Positions 58,562 through 64,000 of a stretch of 64,000 nt of DNA are shown in pieces (positions within the stretch are counted from its first letter, which is position 1; each line of letters begins with the position of its first letter). This DNA is from Orobanche coerulescens (Eukaryota > Streptophyta > Magnoliopsida > Lamiales > Orobanchaceae). A program made the position numbers and the translations under genes. The notes beneath the pieces were generated by a model. That model searched no databases. It was not told the origin of the DNA and was given only the letters and a program-made list of their open reading frames with translations. The stretch covers positions 107,625,170 to 107,689,169 of the forward strand of contig CM065801.1 in the NCBI GenBank assembly GCA_033398695.1. The letters are read 5' to 3'.

Positions 58562-60206
58562 GTAGTTGGGTTCTGCCCTCTGGACTACCAGTTATTGCAC
58601 GCTAGGCATGGTCTAACGCATGCTATTTGTGCTTGGTAGCGCACGCTAGCATCGAGTGTAGCGCACGCTAACTTCTCGGTTTTGGGCAGTGGCAGTAGGG
58701 ATTTCTGCTCTCTCGACTAGCAGGTAGCGCACGCTAAGTGTGGCTAGCGCACGTTATAGGTGTTGCATAGCGCGCGCTATGCCAGATGTAGCACACGCTA
58801 TCGATGCAGGTCAGAGGCTACTGGACTACCGGGTGACCTCGTTAGCGCGCGCTATACTCCAGAATTAGCCCACGCTAATTAGACCCAGTATATAAACTGG
58901 GTCAGCCACCTTCTTCGTCATTCTCTTCTCATTTTCCACATTTCTGATGAGAGCACACCATAGAGGCGATTCTGAGGCATTTTGGAACAACTTTTCATCA
59001 TCCATCGCCATTGTCAGCTGGATAACAAGGATTTTTCAACATCTAATCCATTCCTTATCTCCGAATCAATGTAAATTTCTTAGAACCCTAGTTTGGAGAA
59101 TTTTAGGGGATTTTTCTTAGATCCGTCCGATTTATCCGTTTCGAAGCTTGAAATCCTTGAGATTATAATGTATCTACCCTGTGCCCACATTTCCCTTACG
59201 ATTATCCGAATATTTTGTGTATTACTTGAAGTGAAGAGGGTTTGGATGATTTTCAACCTCTATGTGAATTCTTTGAAGATTTATGAATCGTAATAGGGGG
59301 TTTCGGGAGTATTCCTTGAGAACTGAGTATTGATGATTGATTATTGTATTTACTTACGAATCGTTTAGGCCTGAAGTGCGTTCTTGGACCTCTCGAGCTT
59401 GAACACCGTTTTAACTCAGTTCAAATATCTCAAAGGCAAGTATATGTTTATGATTGTACGTTCTCGACTTTGAAAGTGAAGCATATGAATTGTATGATTG
59501 TATATATTCACTCTGGGAGCTTCCGACGAGGCCTCAAAGGGTTCCATTGTCTTTGGTGTGGTTCCATGAATATTTTGGGTTAGCCACTCTGGGAGGGTCT
59601 GACTGGGCCTCAGAGGGTTCTGTTGCCTCTGGTGTGGTTCCATGGTTAATCACGTATGAATTGAAATGAAGTGCTATGAGATTTAGTTATTCCGGAATAC
59701 TAGTCTTGAGTTCGATGAAATGATGATTAAATTTACTTTATTGTCGAGAAGTATTGTGTTTCATATTTGATATATTTGTACTAGCTATTCGACGGCTAAT
59801 CCCTTTTGGGGGAATGACTTTTCATGTATTTCAGGATCCAGGAGAAGAGAAAGGCATGTACTGGGTCAGCACGAAGATGATGGGCAAGAGTGATGCTATG
59901 TCTTGTTTCTGTCTGTTTTTGTACTTTGTCCCATTCGATTTAGTTGTTCTTGGAATGATTTGAATACTCGAGTAATGTTTCACACGTTCATGTTGTTGTG
60001 ACCGGTGTTGCCTTGGGATTGATTCTCGATGTATTGCATTTTGTCTTATCGAATATTGTCTTGGTTGTCAATTTTATTATCTTCCATTAGATTATGTTTA
60101 GACCTTATCGGTTGATGTTCATGGTTCCGCGTATGTATAGCCTTGTGGGTCCCACGACAGGGCTCACAGCACTGTAATATACCCTGAATAACTTGAGGGT
60201 GTTACA
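58562..60206 (+). repeat. Right part of solo LTR F: array, TATA and LTR body
   Basis: The palindrome array at 58594-58880 has GTAGCGCACGCTAG, GTAGCGCACGCTAA, ATAGCGCGCGCTAT and TTAGCGCGCGCTAT. A larger repeat of about 132 bp is visible (TTCTGCCCTCTGGACTACCAG at 58571, a related copy at 58703). TATA (GTATATAAAC) is at 58888-58897. The transcribed body is AT-rich, with TCCCTTTTGGGGGA (59801-59814) followed by TATTTCAGGATCC and the end motif GCACTGTAATATACCC. Open frames here resemble nothing I know. Confidence 0.88.
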
Positions 60207-60900
60207 ATTTTATACCTGCAAAATTAAAACAATTTATGAATCAAAGTTTTCGACTTTGTTCGTTTCGTTAGTTTTCTCCTCCGCATCTTTTCTTTTCTCT
60301 TTTCAACTACTTCTCATTTTTCAACTTCTTCTTTGATTTTCGACTTCTCGACTTTCTTCATCTTTTCTCCTCCTTTCATGATCTGTAATTGTTTTTATTT
60401 TTCTCGTCATTATTCCATGACTCGTATTCTCCATTTTCCCATCATTTTTCTCAACATCTTCTCCCCCTTTTTGTCATAATCAAAAAGTGCATAGTAAATT
60501 AACAAATTGATGCAATTAATCGGGTAAAACTTCCCATGAAAAATAGATTTCCCCATTTTAAAAAATAATGGAACTCCCCCTCACTTAAATATCAATTGTT
60601 AAAAATATAACTTATCAAAATACCAATTGATGGAAATATATTAATTTTGATTTTTGGAGATCCAACCGACTCTCGGTTTTTCTTTTAAAACATAGACGAT
60701 ATTTAGTATAGTGGTTCCTTTAGGAATCCAATTTTTCTTAATTTTTATCGTCCATCTTGGGCTTTTACAATTCGAAATGTGATGCCCAAGTTTTAAACAC
60801 TACTCACATCGGGGTATTTTAAAGTTTAAGGATTCGGTCTTATTACGCGATTTGAATCCTAACCCTTGTTTATTTAAAGAGTATTTTTGAACGGAAAGTA
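60207..60900 (-). other. Copia G internal region after gag, pol deleted
   Basis: ATTTT at 60207-60211 is the right target copy of F. In minus sense, codons for WIPKGT near 60730-60750 match the stretch after the zinc knuckle in SIRE-type Gag-Pol. The sequence then passes straight to purine-rich, 3'-end-like sequence (GAGGGGGAGTTCC near 60580 and AAAAAGGGGGAGAAG near 60470). No protease, integrase, RT or RNase H is present. Confidence 0.7.
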
Positions 60901-60922
60901 TTTGTTCAAATTTATCATTTCC

Positions 60923-61895
60923 TCAAGAAAATTTGTTCGTTAAATTTTTAAGTTCAGTTTGAACATTCAAAAGATCATCCTTTAATTTATTTTCATTTTC
61001 AAGACATTTAGAATGATTGGTTTCAACAAATTCCTCTTTTTCATTTATTTTGGAAAATTCGATTTCCAACATTTTAATTTTTGATTTGAGGGATTTATTA
61101 TCGCGTAAAGCATTTTGAAAACTGGTATGTAAAATTTCGAATGCTTCAAATAATTCGTCGTGAGACGAGGTACTAACCTGGCTTTTGACATCGCTTTCGT
61201 TGAATGAACTTCTTGCCATGAGTGCGAGGTTATTTTGAATATATTTATCATCATCCTCTTCATCACTCCATGTAGCTATAAGAACTTCATTCTTAGAATT
61301 TGAGCCTCGACAATTTTTAGCAAAGTGGCCTGGTTTACCACAGTTTCGACAGTTGTTGTGAATTTCTTAGATTCGCCCGATTTGATGTCCTTCCTTCTCT
61401 AGTTAAATCAGTTTTGAAACTTATTTATATTCTTGGCATAATATGCCGATTCTTCATCATCTTCATCAACCGGGAGTTCTTTTTTTTAGACATCTTTGCT
61501 TTCAAATCTATGGATTTTTCCTTTGATTTCGGTTTGGCATTTCGAGATTTAAGAACAATCTCATAATTAATTAGCGAACCTACAAGGGCGCTAAAGTTGA
61601 GCGTGTTGAGATCTTTATATTCCATGATCACTGTAACGGTTCCGTCCCATTCGCTAGGTAGTGATCGTAAGATTTTCTTGACTTTTTCACTACTCGATAG
61701 CAGTTTCCCGAACGAAGCAAGACCATCGGTGATGATCAAAAATTGGTCAAACATATTGGTGATGGACTCGTCACCCTTCATCATGAATAACTCGTAGTCA
61801 TGAAGAAGCATATTAATCTTCATCTCCTTGACTTGATTTGTTCCCTCATGTATGATTTCCAGAATTTTCCAGGTTTCTTTTGCACTTTCACACAA
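60923..61895 (-). pseudogene. gag: Element G gag (copia, SIRE/Maximus-like)
   Basis: The frame at 61425-61895 reads CESAKETWKILEIIHEGTNQ, VKEMKINMLLHDYELFMMKG, LPSEWDGTVTVIMEYKDLNT and LINYEIVLKSRNA, the UBN2-type Gag domain of plant copia elements. A frame change follows. The zinc knuckle at about 61296-61345 reads CRNCGKPGHFAKNC. The frame at 60923-61219 has a coiled-coil-like NKSLKSKIKMLEIEFSKINE. Upstream codons to about 62206 match the DUF4219-like Gag N-terminus, with stops. Gag would package the RNA. It is the only protein left in this element. Confidence 0.85.
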
Positions 61896-62243
61896 AGAAA
61901 TACGGTTGATCTCCTATGGATTTAAGGCACAATATAAAAGTCGAGTGGCCTTACAATTGAGGTGATCGTTCTTCCAATCCTTGTCATTGTACTCTTCGAA
62001 GCTCTTAAGTGACCGTCGGATTTGGTCACAACTTTCGGACCAAGACAGATGAACTTCCAGATTTCTATATCATAGGCACGAATGAAGATCTACATATTTT
62101 TCTACAAAGTCATGTAATTCGATCCGTCGAAAAATGGAGGTCGATTTACAGAAAGACCTTCGACCTAGGAAAATTGAAATGCCATTGGATCTTCCTAGGA
62201 TGTTAAGTCGATTTTTATGGACACCCACTTCGATACCAATTGT

Positions 62244-63366
62244 TGAAAATAATTGGCACCCACTTGGAATGGTGGAAGATAGAGTTATCAAACTCTTCTG
62301 CATTGCGGAAGCGTAATTAAAGTGCGGAAGATAAACGACACAAGATTTATAGAAGTTCGCCCAAATGTGCTTACGTACTCTCTCCGTATCCTTTTCTATA
62401 GACTTAAGATCAATCTATGCGCCTACACTTTTATCGATCCGAGGGATACCTTTATAATCTCGTCTTCTATCGGTTCGAGATAAACTATTACACTCTTGTC
62501 TTTATGTCGGTCTAAGATAAACCATTTTCCTTTTCTATCAAACAAGGAAGCAACCTATCTTACTTTCTATTGGTACTATACAAACCTCTCTTGTATTTAG
62601 ATATGATTCTAACAATGCCGGATTAATGATCCTAATAACACCGAATCAATCTACAATCCGTATTTTTCCTTTCGTGTATGATTTAGTGTACGAACACTCA
62701 AACACTTTTCAATTAAGTATAATTACAACAACGATAATGAATATAGTGATACCTGATCAATATGATATTTGCTTAGAGTTGTTGTGTGTTGAATACCATT
62801 AGAAGTGGTATTTATAGGCTCCAAAACCTCAACTAGCCGTTAACATCTTTTGCCTTCATTACGTACGTTCTAGCACTTTCGTTACGTACGTTAAGCTCAT
62901 TGCGTACTTTAACACTTCCTGTTACGTACGTTACGCTCTATGTAAATCAGTCCAGTAGCTTCTGTCCATCCGTTACGTACGTTATCAATATGTCTATTAC
63001 ATACGTTAACTTTAGTCTTCATATCCATTTCATGCTGGCCTACTCCATGACGTCATCTTCAACAGTTCCTTGTTTGAATTCATATTCAAACTAATTACAC
63101 ACGTTACGTGACTTGTAATACGTATGTTATCTTCACATGTATAACATACGTTATTCTTTATGAGTTGCGTACATTAAGTCATGTTGTCTGCACTCGTCTA
63201 CCTTCAGGTGACATCTCATAACGTACGTTATCTTGATCTGCATTACATACGTTAGCTGATCGGGTGACTATTTCTCGTCTGATCTGGTCAGTTAGCTTTT
63301 CCCATCTGGTCTGATCAGGTGAATTTTCCCATACGGTGTGATCAGGTGACATTTCCTCAGGTGAAA
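62244..63366 (-). repeat. 5' LTR of element G (copia), outer end truncated
   Basis: In minus sense the LTR ends ATTATTTTCA at 62244, next to the primer site TGGTATCG (62231-62238). Array of TTACGTACGTTA words is at 62855-63255 and TATA (CCTATAAATACC) at about 62806-62817. Compared with the copy at 13093 it lacks about 190 bp of its start, ending at 63366 in CCTCAGGTGA, where copia H begins. Confidence 0.86.
62855..63255 (-). promoter_or_regulatory. TTACGTACGTTA array in U3 of copia G 5' LTR
   Basis: About ten copies, including CATTACGTACGTT, GTTACGTACGTTA and ATAACGTACGTTA, with decayed forms such as TTACATACGTTA. The array is directly upstream (minus sense) of the TATA box. Repeats of TGATCAGGTGA follow at 63257-63360. 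Confidence 0.78.
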
Positions 63367-64000
63367 TGGACCCATAAGTCCATCCTTTTCCATTTTGTAA
63401 ACCTTGGTCTGACCATCATGACCAAGTCTAAGGTGCTATTTCAAAACTTGATTAGTTTCATCTCTACCACGCTTCCTAGTCATAGTATTCACAATGACTT
63501 TGTTACTGAGTTTAGATGATACAATCCATTTAATAATGTAGCAGTGCCCATTAGTTTATTTATAAAATAAATTTTACAAGAACCATCACCAATGAAAAAT
63601 GAAAAGCCTTTCCGATCCATGACCGAAATGGATACAATGTTTTTATGCCCCTTGGGCAGAACATGTACATCTTCTAAAGTCAGAACAAAACCGGATTCTA
63701 AACCCAAAAGAAGTGATTCTATGTCGGTTGCCTCGACACTATGCCAGCTTCCGCAGTAATCATCACTTCCCCAGCTCCAAGCTTCCTACTTTGTTTCAGA
63801 TCCTGATTCACTGTACAAATATGAGAACTATCACCAGAATCCATTATCCAAGAAGTAGAAAATACAGTAGCAGAATAATTTGTTTCCAAATCTAAAGTTT
63901 TGTACCTGAAGCGCCATGAAGAATCGGATAGTCTCTTGCCCAGTGGCCCAGCTCACCGCACCTGAGACATGCGTCCTTTGTCTTCTTGTTCTTTGGAACC
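63367..64000 (-). pseudogene. pol: Element H: copia gag-pol fragment (zinc knuckle, protease, GAG-pre-integrase)
   Basis: In minus sense from the right edge, the sequence reads a zinc knuckle CLRCGELGHWARDY in which the final Cys is replaced by Tyr, then SWIMDSGDSSHICT with the DSG site of copia proteases, then the frame 63489-63707 (VHVLPKGHKNIVSISVMDRK), and HLRLGHDGQTKVY of the GAG-pre-integrase domain, whose preceding Trp codon is a stop (TAG). It ends abruptly at 63367 at the LTR of G. Its 5' part lies beyond the right edge. It is an inactive fragment. Confidence 0.85.

Larger units (their letters stand above)
13293..60206 (+). mobile_element. Element F: gypsy solo LTR, split by element E
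   Basis: F is a plus-strand LTR beginning TGAGTCAGGC at 13293 and ending GGGTGTTACA at 60206, flanked on both sides by a perfect ATTTT duplication. No primer site, purine tract or internal region accompanies it, so it is a solo LTR left by LTR-LTR recombination. Its two parts (13293-13411 and 58562-60206, about 1.76 kb together) are separated by element E, which inserted into its palindrome array. Terminal motifs match those of elements A, C, E, I and J, which places it with the gypsy families here. Confidence 0.9.
11830..63366 (-). mobile_element. Element G: gag-only Maximus/SIRE-like copia, split by a 47-kb nested insertion
   Basis: The outermost element of the nest is on the minus strand. 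It has a 5' LTR at 62244-63366, a primer site (62231-62238), gag (60923-61895), a short 3' internal part at 60212-60700 and 13107-13292, a purine tract (13094-13106) and a 3' LTR at 11830-13093. Solo LTR F interrupts it with a perfect ATTTT duplication (13288-13292 and 60207-60211). Removing F leaves about 2.2 kb of internal sequence with no protease, integrase, RT or RNase H, so G is an internally deleted, non-autonomous copy. Both outer LTR ends are truncated. Confidence 0.85.

Overview
The window is intergenic DNA from a plant genome, and essentially every base I can assign belongs to transposable elements. No host gene is supported. The evidence for a plant is the set of elements: Ty3/gypsy chromovirus elements of the Tekay/Del type (gag, DTG protease, RT with FIDD, RNase H, DDE integrase and a chromodomain-like tail), Maximus/SIRE-like Ty1/copia elements, and a CACTA (En/Spm) transposon with TNP2-like and TNPA-like genes. 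I cannot name the species.

Layout, left to right. Positions 1-8782 hold gypsy element A (minus strand; its 3' LTR runs off the left edge). Positions 8783-11829 hold the 5' LTR of plus-strand gypsy element I, cut by A on its left. From 11830 to 63366 there is one nested stack. Copia G (minus) contains gypsy solo LTR F (13293-60206, TSD ATTTT on both sides). F contains gypsy E (13412-58561, TSD GTAGC/GTAGT). E's 3' LTR contains gypsy C (15785-25331, TSD TAGCC on both sides). E's pol contains solo copia LTR L (27436-51757, TSD GTAAG on both sides). L contains CACTA K (28712-51074, TSD TTA on both sides). K contains gypsy J (29206-38627, TSD GACTA on both sides). Positions 63367-64000 are a fragment of another copia, H, fused to the truncated end of G.

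Most coding regions are broken by frameshifts and stops, so nothing here looks fully autonomous as written. J and G carry gag but no pol and look like non-autonomous derivatives. E and C keep recognisable gag-pol; K keeps recognisable transposase genes with frameshifts.

The most interesting signal is in the LTR promoters. Each LTR family has an array of short, CpG-containing near-palindromes, in most cases directly upstream of a TATA box. The word differs by family: CACGGCCGTG in A, TTACGGCCGTAA in E, TAGCGCACGCTA in C, F and J, and ACGTACGT-type words in gypsy I and copia G. All share a core of two CG dinucleotides two bases apart (CGNNCG). A and E are related elements with similar LTR bodies but different array words. 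Unrelated superfamilies (I and G) carry the same word. This looks like an exchangeable or convergent regulatory module of plant LTR retrotransposons and is the best candidate here for an undescribed system.

A caveat applies to fine detail. Paired LTRs that are nearly identical elsewhere disagree in these arrays, often by loss or change of bases at CAG/CTG trinucleotides, so some frameshifts and array differences may be sequencing or assembly artefacts.
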